NCBI RefSeq assembly: GCF_000023925.1
Contig: NC_013169.1
Span: 744,001-808,000 of the forward strand
DNA length: 64,000 nt
DNA from: Kytococcus sedentarius DSM 20547
GTDB taxonomy: Bacteria; Actinomycetota; Actinomycetes; Actinomycetales; Dermatophilaceae
Reading direction: 5' to 3'
The translations under genes were made by a program, and so were the position numbers. Below the pieces are notes generated by a model. The model saw nothing but the letters and a program-made list of their open reading frames with translations. It made no database searches and was not told the origin of the DNA. Of this stretch, positions 1 to 9,337 are shown in pieces (position 1 is the stretch's first letter; each line of letters begins with the position of its first letter).

Positions 1-188
<188 letters not shown>

Positions 189-346
189 ACAAAGATGCTA
201 CGCGTCCACTGTGCAGTTCCCGGAAAACACACCCCGGGAGACACGCCCATACTGTGTGTGGGTGGTTGACAAGTGAAGATGTGAACGCTGTGTTCATGAC
301 TGTGTCGTGACAGTGTCCATGCTCATTGTGTGTGAGTACGACAGTG
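189..346 (+). other. 23S-5S internal transcribed spacer
   Basis: About 157 nt separate the 23S and 5S rRNA genes. The spacer holds no tRNA-like cloverleaf and no convincing reading frame. It is expected to be part of the rRNA precursor and removed during processing. Confidence 0.7.
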
Positions 347-463
347 TTTCGGTGGTCATAGCGAAGGGGAAACGCCCGGTTACATTCCGAACCCGGAAGC
401 TAAGCCCTTCAGCGCCGATGGTACTGCACTGGGAACGGTGTGGGAGAGTAGGACACCGCCGAA
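347..463 (+). rRNA. rrf: 5S ribosomal RNA
   Basis: A roughly 117-nt segment has the typical 5S layout. The 5' strand TTCGGTGGTCATAGC can pair with the 3' strand ACACCGCCGAA to form helix I. Between them lie the conserved CCGAACCCGGAAGCTAAG region and the GGGAGAGTAGG loop. It follows the 23S gene on the same strand as the last gene of the rRNA operon. Exact ends are uncertain by 1-2 nt. Confidence 0.93.
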
Positions 464-498
464 CTCAACGTTCCGAGCATTTTGGTGCTCGATGGCTG

Positions 499-535
499 AA
501 GGCCCATCACCCCCTTTTGTGGGGTGGTGGGCCTT
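499..535 (+). terminator. rrn operon terminator
   Basis: A 15-bp stem (one G-U pair) forms between 499-513 (AAGGCCCATCACCCC) and 521-535, with a short TTTTGTG loop and a few T residues after it. It lies 36 nt past the 5S gene, the normal place for an intrinsic terminator of the rRNA operon. Confidence 0.85.
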
Positions 536-682
536 TCGCATGCCCCAAAACAACCCTGGACGGGACGGCGGAGTGGCCGATACAGGGGAGTGCGAGGGTG
601 TGAGCGTGGACGACCCTGGGGCAGAGGTGAGCTGGCGTCCACGGGAGGGGCGGGACCGCCTGCGCCACGTAGACTCAGGCCC

Positions 683-1942
683 ATGACGTCTGAGATCCCC
701 GGTACCTCCTCCGCTGACGACCGCGACCGTGGTGCTGACAGGCATGGGCGGGATTCGTCCGGCCAGTCGTCCGGTGCCGACGGTGGCTGGGGACGTCGAC
801 CTGAGCGTGGTGGCGGCGCGGGTGGCCGTGCCTTTCGAGATGGCGACGATCGCCGCGGTGGCGGACGGGGCCGGGAGGACCGGTCGGGGGGCCGTGGACG
901 TGACGACCGCGGTGGACGTGCGCGCGACGACCGCAGTGGTGGCCGTGGGCGTGACGACCGCTCCGCAGGGCGGGGCCGTGACGACCGCGCGGGCGGCCGT
1001 GGACGCGGTGGAGGCCCGCGTGGAGGAAAGGGTGATCGCCCCGAGGCCTTCACGGGGGGTGCCCGCGCACTGGCACCGAAGGAGGGGCGTCGACCCGAGC
1101 CGGCCATCCCCGATGGCGTGACCGGCCAGGCGCTCGGCCAAGTGGTCTGGGACGAGCTCAAGACCCTCTCGAAGGAGAACATGAAGGGTGTGGCCGCCCA
1201 CATCGAGGCCGCCTACCTGTTCCTGGACGAGGACCTGGATGCTGCCCTCGCACATGCCGAGACAGCATCCCGCCGTGCGGGCCGTGTGGCGTCGGCGCGA
1301 GAGGCTCTGGGCACCGTGCACTATGCGCGCGAGGAGTGGGGAGACGCCCTCCGGGAGCTGCGCACTGCAACGCGTTTGGCTGGCACCTCCCACCTCCTGC
1401 CCCTGATGGCCGACTGCCAGCGGGGTCTGGGCCGGCCGGAGAAGGCGCTGGAGCTCGGGGAGTCCCGGGAGGCGTCCCGTCTGGGCGCGGAGAGCTTGGT
1501 GGAGATGGCCATCGTGCTCTCCGGTGCGCACCGGGATCTGGGAGAGCTGGACCAGTCGGTCGCGATGCTGGCGACCCCCGCCCAGCGCATCAAGCCCACG
1601 GACCCCGCGGCGGGGCGGCTCTGGTTCGCCTACGCCGAGGCGCTGGCCGCGCTGGGACGCCCGGAGGCCGAGGAGTGGTACGGCCGGGCTGCGTCCGTGG
1701 GTGAGACCGGCGCACCCCCGGTGCCGCCGGAGGAGGACGGCGTGTTCTACGACCTGGAGGACTTCGCCCCCGCTGAGGCCACGGTCGCCCCGGGGCAGGG
1801 TGAGCAGGACGCTGACGGCCGGGAGTCCGAGGTGCCGACGGAGGAGCCGCAGGAGTCCGCGCCGGCGCCGGCGGACGACGCCCAGGGTCCGCACGACCCG
1901 CGGGTCGGCGGCGACCAGGGCCCGGGCTCCAACGACCGATGA
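683..1942 (+). CDS. RG-repeat tetratricopeptide-like protein
   Basis: This 419-aa protein of unknown function has two parts. Residues about 50-125 are a low-complexity basic arm built from repeated GGRGRDDR-type units, resembling RGG/RG arms that bind RNA. Residues about 150-345 are Ala/Leu/Glu-rich helices with TPR-like spacing (a HAEXA...RAGRVA...AREALG pattern), and the tail is acidic and disordered. The ATG at 683 is chosen because a -10-like TAGACT lies at 670-675, 7 nt upstream, suggesting a leaderless start; the frame is open further upstream into the rrn terminator, which cannot be coding. The stop overlaps the next gene by 4 nt (ATGA). Proteins of this shape next to a HAD phosphatase are common in actinobacteria; a role is not established. 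Confidence 0.85.
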   Translation: MTSEIPGTSSADDRDRGADRHGRDSSGQSSGADGGWGRRPERGGGAGGRAFRDGDDRRGGGRGREDRSGGRGRDDRGGRARDDRSGGRGRDDRSAGRGRDDRAGGRGRGGGPRGGKGDRPEAFTGGARALAPKEGRRPEPAIPDGVTGQALGQVVWDELKTLSKENMKGVAAHIEAAYLFLDEDLDAALAHAETASRRAGRVASAREALGTVHYAREEWGDALRELRTATRLAGTSHLLPLMADCQRGLGRPEKALELGESREASRLGAESLVEMAIVLSGAHRDLGELDQSVAMLATPAQRIKPTDPAAGRLWFAYAEALAALGRPEAEEWYGRAASVGETGAPPVPPEEDGVFYDLEDFAPAEATVAPGQGEQDADGRESEVPTEEPQESAPAPADDAQGPHDPRVGGDQGPGSNDR

Positions 1943-2763
1943 GCACGGAGAGCTCGGTGACCACGCTGACCGGCATCCGCGGTGTGGTCTGCGACGTCGA
2001 CGGAGTCGTGCACGCGGGGGAGCGTGTCTTCACCGAGGCGGTGGAGGCGCTCAATGCGTGGATGGCGGCAGGTCTGGGCGTCGTGTTCGTGACGAACAAC
2101 GCCTCCCGTGCCCCGGAGGAGCTGGCCGCACGGCTCACCGAGGACGGCGTGGACGTCGGGGTGGACCAGGTGCTCACCGGGGCCATGGCCGGCGCCCACG
2201 TGGTGGCCGAGCAGGTCCCCGCCGGCTCGTCCGTGTTCGTCGCCGGCTCGGAGGCGCTCGCCCGCGCCACGGCCGATGCGGGGCTGGTGCCCACCGGCGA
2301 CCCGCTGGAGGCGGCTGCGGTCGTCCAGGGGTACGCGTCGTCCATGACCTACCAGCGTCTGCACGATGCCGCGCGGGCCGTGACCGCCGGTGCCGTCTGG
2401 GTGGCCACGAACCGGGACCTCACCCTGCCGACCGCCTGGGGTCAGGCACCGGGGAACGGTGCCTACGTCGCGGCCGTCGCCCGAGCCACGGGGCAGGAGC
2501 CGCTGGTTGCCGGCAAGCCGGAGGGTGCGGTCTATGCGATGGCGCTGCAGCGGCTGGGCTGCAGCGCCGACGAGGCCGTGGCCATCGGGGACCGCCTCGA
2601 GACGGACGTGGCGGGCGCGAACCGCGCGGGTCTCCACAGCGTGCTGGTGACGACCGGCGTGCACGGCGTACGAGACGTCGAGGACCTGCTGGCGGCCGGC
2701 GGCGATGCGGATCAGCAGCCGGACCACCTGGTGACCTCCTTGGCGGCACTCCGTTTGTCCTGA
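1939..2763 (+). CDS. HAD-IIA family phosphatase (NagD/PGP-like)
   Basis: This 274-aa protein is a haloacid-dehalogenase superfamily phosphatase of the NagD/p-nitrophenyl-phosphatase class, expected to be cytoplasmic and Mg-dependent. Motif I is D19-x-D21-G with D19 as the nucleophile. Motif II is TNN at 52-54 followed by S/R. The cap domain lies in the middle. Motif III/IV is the KPEGAVY ... AIGDRLETDVAGANRAG stretch near the C-terminus. The true substrate is unknown; family members act on sugar phosphates, 2-phosphoglycolate or nucleotides. ATG at 1939 overlaps the previous stop, so the two genes are probably translated together. Confidence 0.9.
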   Translation: MSTESSVTTLTGIRGVVCDVDGVVHAGERVFTEAVEALNAWMAAGLGVVFVTNNASRAPEELAARLTEDGVDVGVDQVLTGAMAGAHVVAEQVPAGSSVFVAGSEALARATADAGLVPTGDPLEAAAVVQGYASSMTYQRLHDAARAVTAGAVWVATNRDLTLPTAWGQAPGNGAYVAAVARATGQEPLVAGKPEGAVYAMALQRLGCSADEAVAIGDRLETDVAGANRAGLHSVLVTTGVHGVRDVEDLLAAGGDADQQPDHLVTSLAALRLS

Positions 2764-2772
2764 GAGAAGCGT

Positions 2773-2822
2773 GGTCAGGTGCTGACCTAGTTCCCCGGCA
2801 GGTGGGCGGTCAGCTCCTGACC
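2773..2822. repeat. Tandem 6-3-6 inverted repeats between convergent genes
   Basis: Two near-identical small palindromes, GGTCAG-N3-CTGACC at 2773-2787 and GGTCAG-N3-CTGACC at 2808-2822, lie 35 bp apart between the stop codons of the HAD phosphatase and the MptB gene. A third GGTCAG half-site follows at 2842. They could be short terminator hairpins or paired protein-binding sites. No T-tract follows either one. Confidence 0.5.
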
Positions 2823-2843
2823 AGCGCTCCGCTCGGTGAGCGG

Positions 2844-4400
2844 TCAGTGGTCGGCGTGGTCCTCCGGCAGGCGCAACCGGTGCCCCGACGGCCGCCGGCC
2901 CTCGGGAACGGGACGGTCGCGGAAGATGAAGAACAGCACGACCACGCAGGCCAGCCCGATGACGACCTGTCCGGACCGGGTGCCGGTGTCGAACAGGCTG
3001 TAGGCCACCACGGCGTACGTGAGCCACAGCGCGGCCCGCTCCACCTCGGGGCGCATGCCCGCCAGGGGCAACAGGGGCAGGCCCCACAGGATGTACCACG
3101 GGTGCACCGTCTGGCCCAGCAGCGCGACGATCAGCAGCGTCCACGCGGTGAAGGCGATGCCGCCGATCCGCAGCACGCGCAGCGAGGCCAGCAGCACCAA
3201 GCCGGCAGTCACGGCCATGCCTGCGTACTTCAGGGTGCCCTTGACGACCGGGGCTGCCTCCCCGAGCCCGATGCCGGCCAGGGCGGAGGCGAGCAGCCCG
3301 CCCAGGAGGCTGATGGGGGACAGCCCGGCCGCCATGCCCGGCACGGACAGGGCCGGGAGCCAGCCGTAGCCCAGGCCCGTGGCCCAGGTGATCAGGGCGA
3401 ACGAGGCGGCGAACACGAGGGCGGCCACGATGCTGGGCAGCAGCAGCTTCTTGATGTCCGGCCAGGCCTGGGAGAGCCACGGCTCGCCGCTGGTGGGCAG
3501 CAGGCTGGCGCGGTGGGCGCTCAGCACCTCCGGGTGGAGCCGTGCGGTGCACAGGGCGGTCGTTCCCAGCAGCCCGACGGCGGCCGGCTGCTTGACCGCC
3601 GCGGCCGCCGCGACCAGCACCGACCCGATCACCAGCGACTGCCAGGGCCCGCCCCGGGTGCAGACCCACAGCGCGACCGCGAGCAGGCCCACCATGAGCG
3701 CGTCGTTGTGGGCACCCCCGACGAAGTGCATGATCGTCAACGGGTTCGCCACGCCCCACCAGAGCGCCAGGTCCCCGCGGACCCCCACCCAGCGGGCGAG
3801 GCGGGGGATGGCCCACAGCAGCATCACCACGCCGGCCATGGCCATCAGGCGCATCGCGACGGCCGCGAGATACGGGTGGTCACCCACCAGCACCACGATC
3901 CACCGCTGGATCTCCAGGGCGAGGGGACCGTAGGGCGTGGGGGTCAGCAACCAGAAGGGGTCCACCTGTTGGCGGAAGTAGCCGCTGACCGCACCCGGCC
4001 CCAGCTCGTAGGGGTTCAGGTTGTTCTCGTGCATCCAGCCCACGGCCGCGTAGGAGTACGCGTCGTGGCTGTACAGCGGAGGCGCCAGGAGCAGCGGCAC
4101 CGACCACAACAGGATGGTCGCCCGCATCGGCGGGGTCTCACGGTCCGAGCGGGGCCGGATCCGCAGCCAGGCGGTCGTCAGCGCGATCGTGCCGGCCAGC
4201 AGCAGGACCGTGGCCAGGACCGTCCCCTCCGGGGAGAGCAGCCACCGCAGCCAGGGCACGTCCTCGACGGGGTTGATCCGCGGCAGGAACAGCGGCGTGT
4301 GCGCTCCGAGGGCCATGAGCAGTGCCCCCAGGACACCCCAGCGGACCCGGCCGTCCCTCCACGCCGTGAGCGTGGAGTCGCGCAGATGTGACAACGGCAA
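2844..4400 (-). CDS. mptB: MptB-family alpha-(1->6)-mannosyltransferase
   Basis: This is a polytopic GT-C glycosyltransferase of the MptA/MptB family. It uses polyprenyl-phosphate-mannose to extend alpha-1,6-mannan in lipomannan-type glycolipids at the outer face of the membrane. Visible marks are about 12 hydrophobic segments, the early extracytoplasmic loop SHDAYSYAAVGWMHENNLNPY with its acidic HD, and the family-typical segment DPFWLLTPTPYGPLAL. The TTG at 4400 is preferred (518 aa) because GGGGAGG lies 9 nt upstream (4410-4416) and it leaves room for the divergent alr promoter. The frame is open to a TTG at 4475, which would leave only 20 bp before alr. The manC and mgtA-like genes near 51 kb fit the same pathway. 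Confidence 0.82.
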   Translation of the reverse strand: MPLSHLRDSTLTAWRDGRVRWGVLGALLMALGAHTPLFLPRINPVEDVPWLRWLLSPEGTVLATVLLLAGTIALTTAWLRIRPRSDRETPPMRATILLWSVPLLLAPPLYSHDAYSYAAVGWMHENNLNPYELGPGAVSGYFRQQVDPFWLLTPTPYGPLALEIQRWIVVLVGDHPYLAAVAMRLMAMAGVVMLLWAIPRLARWVGVRGDLALWWGVANPLTIMHFVGGAHNDALMVGLLAVALWVCTRGGPWQSLVIGSVLVAAAAAVKQPAAVGLLGTTALCTARLHPEVLSAHRASLLPTSGEPWLSQAWPDIKKLLLPSIVAALVFAASFALITWATGLGYGWLPALSVPGMAAGLSPISLLGGLLASALAGIGLGEAAPVVKGTLKYAGMAVTAGLVLLASLRVLRIGGIAFTAWTLLIVALLGQTVHPWYILWGLPLLPLAGMRPEVERAALWLTYAVVAYSLFDTGTRSGQVVIGLACVVVLFFIFRDRPVPEGRRPSGHRLRLPEDHADH

Positions 4401-4494
4401 CGGCCCGGACCTCCCCAGATGGTGTGTTCGGGCGCCATCGTATGCGAGCCCGGGCGCGCACCGGGAAGTGGACAACGGGTGTCAGGATGGCCCG

Positions 4495-5670
4495 ATGGGT
4501 CGAGAACACTCCGCCGGGCCGGCGTACCGCGCGATCGTGGACGCCACGGCGATCCGGGACAACCTCCGGCGGTGCGTGCAGTGGGCCGGGGGAGCCGACG
4601 TGATGGGGGTGGTGAAGGCCGGGGGCTACGGGCACGGGGCCCTGGCCGCCGCGCGCGCCGCGCTGGCCGGGGGCGCGACCCTCATCGGCGTGGCCCAGCC
4701 GACGGAGGCAGTTGCCCTGCGGCGCGCCGGCATCGCCTCCGAGGTCCTCGCCTGGCTGCTCACCCCGCAGGCCGACCTGGACGAGGCGGTCGCCCACGAC
4801 ATCACCCTCGGGGTCTCCGCGCCGTGGGCGCTGGATGCCGTCCGGGACGCTGCCCGGCGCGCCGGGCGCCCGGTCCGGGTGCACCTGGAGCTGGACACCG
4901 GGATGAGCCGCGGGGGCCTGGCGCCGTCGGACTGGCCGGACCTGTTCGCCCGCGCCCGGCAGGCCGAACGGGAGGGCTCCCTGACCGTCCAGGGTGTGTT
5001 CTCGCACCTGGCGTGCGCGGACGACCCCGGTCACCCGGCCACCGACCACCAGCGGGATGCCTTCGAGCGCGGATTGGCCGCCGCGGTGCGTGCTGGCCTC
5101 GACCCCCGGTGGCGCCACCTGGCCAACTCGGCCGCCACCCTCACCCGTCCCGACCTGGCCTACGACCTGGTGCGCCCCGGGCTGGTGTCCTACGGCCTCT
5201 CCCCGATCCCCGACCTGCGCACCAGCCAGGACCTGGGCGTCCGTCCGGCGATGACGCTCGTCGCCCGACTGTCCGCGGTGCGCCGGGTGCCGGCGGGCAC
5301 GGGGGTCAGCTACTCCCACACGCACGTCACCCCCACCGAGCGCTGGCTGGGGGTGGTGCCCCTGGGGTACGGCGACGGCGTGCCCCGCGGTCTGTCCGGC
5401 CGGGGCCGGGTGCGCGTGACGGGTTCCGGGGGCGCCGTGGACGCCCCCTTCGCCGGGCGGGTCTGCATGGACCAGTTCGTCGTCGACCTCGGCCCGGTGG
5501 AGGGTGACCGTCCCCCGGCGGAGGCCGGCGACGAGGTGGTGCTCTTCGGTGACGGCGCCGACGGGGGTCCCACCGCGCAGGACTGGGCCACGGCGATGGA
5601 CACCATCAGCTACGAGATCGTGACTCGCGTGGGCCCCCGGGTGCCGCGCGAGGTGGTGGGGCAGGAGTGA
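4495..5670 (+). CDS. alr: Alanine racemase
   Basis: This 391-aa PLP enzyme interconverts L- and D-alanine for peptidoglycan. The PLP-binding lysine is K41 in VVKAGGYGHG. The second catalytic base is Y273 in the GVSYSHTH motif. The C-terminal beta domain carries VCMDQFVVDLG and ends near EIVTRV, all typical of Alr; the length is normal for the family. A -10-like CAGGAT at 4483-4488 sits 6 nt before the ATG, suggesting leaderless translation. It heads an overlapping gene run through tsaD, a common actinobacterial order. Confidence 0.95.
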   Translation: MGREHSAGPAYRAIVDATAIRDNLRRCVQWAGGADVMGVVKAGGYGHGALAAARAALAGGATLIGVAQPTEAVALRRAGIASEVLAWLLTPQADLDEAVAHDITLGVSAPWALDAVRDAARRAGRPVRVHLELDTGMSRGGLAPSDWPDLFARARQAEREGSLTVQGVFSHLACADDPGHPATDHQRDAFERGLAAAVRAGLDPRWRHLANSAATLTRPDLAYDLVRPGLVSYGLSPIPDLRTSQDLGVRPAMTLVARLSAVRRVPAGTGVSYSHTHVTPTERWLGVVPLGYGDGVPRGLSGRGRVRVTGSGGAVDAPFAGRVCMDQFVVDLGPVEGDRPPAEAGDEVVLFGDGADGGPTAQDWATAMDTISYEIVTRVGPRVPREVVGQE

Positions 5671-6572
5671 TGCGGCACCGGTGGACCACCCGCCAGGACC
5701 GCGAGCTCCACACCCTGGTGCAGGGGCCACCGCCGGAGCAGGCGCGGGCCACGGTCGTCCTGACCCACGGGTACGTGCTCTCCTCGGGCATCTTCGGGCC
5801 GGTCGCGCGGGAGCTCGCGGCCGCGGGCGTGCACGTGGTGCGGCCGGACCTCGCCGGCCACGGCTGGTCCCGGGCCGGGGCCGGCGAGCTGGACCTGCCC
5901 ACCCTGGCCGACGATCTCGCCCAGGTGGTGGAGGAGCTCGACCTCCCCGCCGACCACCGGCTGGTGCTCCTCGGTCACTCGATGGGGGGCATGGTCACCA
6001 TGCAGCTGCTCGAGCGCCACCCCGGGCTGGCCGCCCGGGTGGACGGGCTGGTCTGGCTGGCGACCTCCCCGGGGGGCATGGCCTCCTCGCCCTTCGGCAT
6101 GCCGCTGCGCACCGCGGCCCTGGTCGGCCCCCTGGTCAGCCGCCTGGGCCCCCGGGTGATGTCCCGTGCCGCGCGCGGCGACGACCAGCGGCGGCCCCGG
6201 CCCCGCGCCGCCGCGCTGGAGGTGGAGCTGGCCCACCTGGCACGGAGCAACTTCGCCGGCCGTCCCTCCCGGGCGGTCCTGCGTCAGGTGGCGGCGATGC
6301 ACCACCGAGTGCCCTACCGCGTGCTCTCGCAGCTGCTCACCTCGATCCTGGCCCACGACGCGCGGGAGGTGCTGGCCGGTCTGGACCGGCCGGGGCTGGT
6401 CCTCATCGGCGATGATGACCGCATGACGCCCCACAGCCACTCCGTCGAGATCGCGGACCTGCACCACGGCGCCCGGCTGCAGGTGATCGAGGGGGCCGGC
6501 CACCTGGCGATGGTGGAGCGGCCCCACGAGGTCGCCGTGGCCGTGCTCGACCTCATCGAGGAGCTCCGGTGA
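5670..6572 (+). CDS. Alpha/beta hydrolase
   Basis: This 300-aa cytoplasmic protein is an alpha/beta-fold hydrolase. The nucleophile elbow is GHSMGG with S104, the oxyanion region is LTHGYVLSSG near residue 35, the acid is the Asp in LIGDDDRMTP, and the catalytic His is in the GAGHLAMVE motif near the end. The substrate cannot be read from sequence. It sits between alr and tsaE, where many actinobacteria carry such a hydrolase. The ATG at 5670 shares a TGATG overlap with the alr stop; a GTG one codon earlier is possible. Confidence 0.88.
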   Translation: MRHRWTTRQDRELHTLVQGPPPEQARATVVLTHGYVLSSGIFGPVARELAAAGVHVVRPDLAGHGWSRAGAGELDLPTLADDLAQVVEELDLPADHRLVLLGHSMGGMVTMQLLERHPGLAARVDGLVWLATSPGGMASSPFGMPLRTAALVGPLVSRLGPRVMSRAARGDDQRRPRPRAAALEVELAHLARSNFAGRPSRAVLRQVAAMHHRVPYRVLSQLLTSILAHDAREVLAGLDRPGLVLIGDDDRMTPHSHSVEIADLHHGARLQVIEGAGHLAMVERPHEVAVAVLDLIEELR

Positions 6573-7081
6573 CCACGGTCACCGCCGCCACCGCCGGGGC
6601 CACCGGCGAGCTCGGCCGGCGCCTGGGGGAGTGGGTGCGTGCCGGGGACGTGCTGGTGCTGACCGGTGAGCTCGGAGCGGGCAAGACCACCCTCACCCGC
6701 GGCCTCGGGGAGGGGCTGGGGGTGCGTGGCGAGGTGACCTCGCCCACCTTCGTCATCTCCCGCGTGCACCCCTCCACGACCGGCGGGCCTGCCCTGGTGC
6801 ACGTCGACGCCTACCGCCTGGGCAGCCGGGCGGAGGTCGACGACATCGACCTCGAGACCGACCTGGCCGATGCGGTGCTCGTCGCCGAGTGGGGCGCGGG
6901 CCTGGTGGAGCAGCTGACCGACCGGTGGCTCGAGGTCACCGTGCGCCGGGCCACCGGGCACGACGCGCAGGAGGCCGACCAGGCCACCCGTGAGATCGAG
7001 GTGGCGGCCGTGGGGGAGTGGGAGCCAGCGGCCGAGCGGCTGTCCGCCCTGTCGAACCTGTTGCGCCGCGAACTACCCTGA
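6569..7081 (+). CDS. tsaE: tRNA t6A synthesis ATPase TsaE
   Basis: TsaE is the ATPase that works with TsaB and TsaD to place threonylcarbamoyl on A37 of ANN-decoding tRNAs. The 170-aa protein has a P-loop GELGAGKTT at residues 33-41, the family motif TSPTFVISRVH, an HVDAYRL stretch, and the EWGAGLVE motif. The GTG start overlaps the preceding stop by 4 nt. The last third is slightly long and divergent, as is usual in actinobacteria. tsaB, rimI and tsaD follow immediately. Confidence 0.94.
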   Translation: MTTVTAATAGATGELGRRLGEWVRAGDVLVLTGELGAGKTTLTRGLGEGLGVRGEVTSPTFVISRVHPSTTGGPALVHVDAYRLGSRAEVDDIDLETDLADAVLVAEWGAGLVEQLTDRWLEVTVRRATGHDAQEADQATREIEVAAVGEWEPAAERLSALSNLLRRELP

Positions 7082-7086
7082 GCCCC

Positions 7087-7764
7087 ATGCTCCTCGCCCT
7101 GGACACCTCCACCGCCGCCGTCACCGCCGCGGTGCACTCCGGCGCACCCGGCACCCCCGGGGAGGTGCTCGCCGTGGAGACCGTCGTCGATGCTCGCGGT
7201 GCCGGGGAGCACCTGGCGCCGGCCGTCGACCGCGCCCTGGCCCGGGCGGGCGTCGGTGCGGGCGAGCTCACCGACATCGTCGTCGGCACGGGCCCCGGCC
7301 CCTTCACCGGGCTGCGCGTGGGCATCGTGACCGGCCGGGTGCTCGCGCTGACCTCCGGGGCGCGGCTCCACGGGGTCTGCAGCCTCGACGCGCTGGCTGC
7401 GGCCGCCCGCGAGAGTGGCGCCGTGCCCGCAAGCCGGCCCCTGCTGGTGGCCACGGACGCCCGCCGCAAGGAGGTCTACTGGGCCGTCTACCCCCGGGGT
7501 GTGCAGCGGTCGCGGGGGCCGGAGGTGGGGCCGGCCGCCGACCTCCCCGCGGACGTGCGCGAGCTGCCGGTCGTGGGCGCCGGGGCCGGCCTCTACCCCG
7601 AGGCCTTCACCGGCCCGGTGCCGGACCACCCGACCGAGGTCGATGCCGGCGCGCTCGCCCGGCTCGCAGCCGACCACCCGGAGGTCCTCACCACCACCGA
7701 GCCGCTCTACCTGCGCCGTCCGGACTCGCAGACCCCCGGCCAGCGCAAGCGGGTGCTGCTGTGA
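7087..7764 (+). CDS. tsaB: tRNA t6A synthesis protein TsaB
   Basis: TsaB is the non-catalytic partner of TsaD. The 225-aa product starts MLLALDTST, the ASKHA-fold signature of the family. It then has the [13 protein letters not shown] motif near residue 75 and [15 protein letters not shown] in the middle. The ATG at 7087 is 5 nt after the tsaE stop. An upstream in-frame ATG at 7018 exists but would overlap tsaE and precede the conserved N-terminus. The stop overlaps the rimI GTG. Confidence 0.94.
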   Translation: MLLALDTSTAAVTAAVHSGAPGTPGEVLAVETVVDARGAGEHLAPAVDRALARAGVGAGELTDIVVGTGPGPFTGLRVGIVTGRVLALTSGARLHGVCSLDALAAAARESGAVPASRPLLVATDARRKEVYWAVYPRGVQRSRGPEVGPAADLPADVRELPVVGAGAGLYPEAFTGPVPDHPTEVDAGALARLAADHPEVLTTTEPLYLRRPDSQTPGQRKRVLL

Positions 7765-8288
7765 CGGTGCTGCTCGCACCCGCCCACTGGCGCGACCTGC
7801 CCCAGCTCGTGCAGCTCGAGGCCGAGGCGTACCCCCACGACGCGTGGACCGAGGCGGCCTGGTGGGGGGAGCTGGGCGCCCCACGCCGCGAGTACGTGGT
7901 GGCCGTGGACTCCGCCCACCCCAGCGGCGAGGTGCCCGGCCAGCGGCACGTGCTCGGCTACGCCGGGCTGGACCACGGTGGCTCCGTGGCCGACGTCATG
8001 ACCATCACCGTCCACCCGGCCGCCCGCGGGACCGGGCTGGGCCGCCGGTTGATGGACCACCTGGTGCTAAGCGCCGCCCAGCGGGGCGCCGAGGCCCTGC
8101 TGCTGGAGGTGCGGGCCGACAACGAGCCCGCCCTGCGGCTCTACGCGCGCACCGGGTTCGAGTCCCTGTCGACCCGCCGGGGGTACTACCGGGGCCCATC
8201 CGGACCGGTGGACGCCGTGGTGCTGCGCAGGCTCCTGGACCCTGCCCGACCGACCGAACCCGCCACCCCGGAGGTGTCCGCCCGATGA
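7761..8288 (+). CDS. rimI: Ribosomal-protein-alanine N-acetyltransferase RimI
   Basis: This 175-aa GNAT acetyltransferase, expected to N-acetylate ribosomal protein S18 (and possibly other N-termini), lies between tsaB and tsaD, the usual place for rimI. Acetyl-CoA motif A is visible as [18 protein letters not shown]. Motif B follows with [19 protein letters not shown] and RRGYY. The GTG start overlaps the tsaB stop by 4 nt, and the gene ends overlapping the tsaD ATG. Acceptor specificity is inferred from context. Confidence 0.9.
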   Translation: MTVLLAPAHWRDLPQLVQLEAEAYPHDAWTEAAWWGELGAPRREYVVAVDSAHPSGEVPGQRHVLGYAGLDHGGSVADVMTITVHPAARGTGLGRRLMDHLVLSAAQRGAEALLLEVRADNEPALRLYARTGFESLSTRRGYYRGPSGPVDAVVLRRLLDPARPTEPATPEVSAR

Positions 8289-9337
8289 GCCGACCTGACG
8301 AACCGCTGGTGCTGGGCATCGAGACCAGCTGCGACGAGACCGGCGTGGGCATCGTGCGTGGCACGACGTTGCTGGCCGATGCCGTGGCCAGCAGCATGGA
8401 CGAGCACGCGGCCTTCGGGGGCGTCGTGCCGGAGGTTGCCAGTCGAGCCCACCTCGAGGCGATGGTCCCCACCATCGAGCAGGCCTGTCTCGATGCGGGG
8501 GTGCAGCTGCGCGACATCGACGCCGTGGCCGTCACGGCCGGGCCCGGTCTGGCCGGCGCCCTGCTGGTCGGCGCGGCCAGCGCGAAGGCGCTCGCGGTGG
8601 GCCTGGGCAAGCCCATCTACGGGGTCAACCACCTCTCGGCCCACGTGGCCGTCGACGTCGTGGAGCACGGGCCCCTGCCCGAGCCGATGATGTCGCTGCT
8701 GGTCTCCGGCGGGCACTCCTCGCTGCTGATGGTCCCGGACATCACCCACGACGTCCGTCCGATGGGGCAGACCATCGACGATGCCGCCGGTGAGGCCTTC
8801 GACAAGGTCGCCCGGGTGCTGGGACTGCCCTTCCCCGGTGGGCCGCACATCGACCGGGCCGCGCGCGAGGGCAACCGCATCGCCATCGACTTCCCGCGCG
8901 GTCTGACCTCCCGGCGGGACCTGGAACGGCACGAGTTCGATTTCAGCTTCAGCGGCCTGAAGACCGCGGTGGCGCGCTGGGTGGAGACCCAGGAGCGCGA
9001 TGGGGTGGCCGTGCCGGTGGCGGACGTGGCCGCCAGCTTCCAGGAGGCCGTGGTCGACGTGCTCACGCGCAAGGCGGTGGCCGCCTGCCGTGCCGAGGGC
9101 GTGGAGGACCTGATGCTGGGTGGCGGGGTCGCGGCGAACTCGCGGCTGCGGGCCCTGGCCGCCGAGCGGTGCGAGGCCGCCGGCATCCGGCTGCGGGTGC
9201 CGCGGCCCGGGCTGTGCACCGACAACGGCGCGATGGTGGCCGCCCTGGGCTCCCAGATGGTGATGCGGGGGCGCACGCCCTCCGGGCTGGACCTGCCCGC
9301 GAGCTCGTCCCAGCCGGTCACCGAGGTGCAGGTGTGA
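8285..9337 (+). CDS. tsaD: tRNA N6-adenosine threonylcarbamoyltransferase TsaD
   Basis: TsaD transfers the threonylcarbamoyl group from its AMP ester to A37 of tRNA. The 350-aa protein begins with the [12 protein letters not shown] signature. It carries metal-binding histidines in SRAHLEAM and NHLSAHVAV, the LVSGGHSSL phosphate loop, and [11 protein letters not shown] near the C-terminus. ATG at 8285 overlaps the rimI stop by 4 nt. The following GTG of the glycosidase gene overlaps the tsaD stop in turn. Confidence 0.97.
   Translation: MSRPDEPLVLGIETSCDETGVGIVRGTTLLADAVASSMDEHAAFGGVVPEVASRAHLEAMVPTIEQACLDAGVQLRDIDAVAVTAGPGLAGALLVGAASAKALAVGLGKPIYGVNHLSAHVAVDVVEHGPLPEPMMSLLVSGGHSSLLMVPDITHDVRPMGQTIDDAAGEAFDKVARVLGLPFPGGPHIDRAAREGNRIAIDFPRGLTSRRDLERHEFDFSFSGLKTAVARWVETQERDGVAVPVADVAASFQEAVVDVLTRKAVAACRAEGVEDLMLGGGVAANSRLRALAAERCEAAGIRLRVPRPGLCTDNGAMVAALGSQMVMRGRTPSGLDLPASSSQPVTEVQV

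Noticed and set aside
380-1894. Long minus-strand and other-frame open frames over the TPR gene and most other genes
   Set aside because: They mirror the GC-rich third positions of the real genes, give Arg/Pro/Ala/Gly-rich translations, and lack start signals and family motifs.
4401-4475. Longer N-terminus for the MptB protein from TTG 4475
   Set aside because: It would leave 20 bp to the divergent alr gene and has no ribosome-binding site, while TTG 4400 has GGGGAGG at good spacing.
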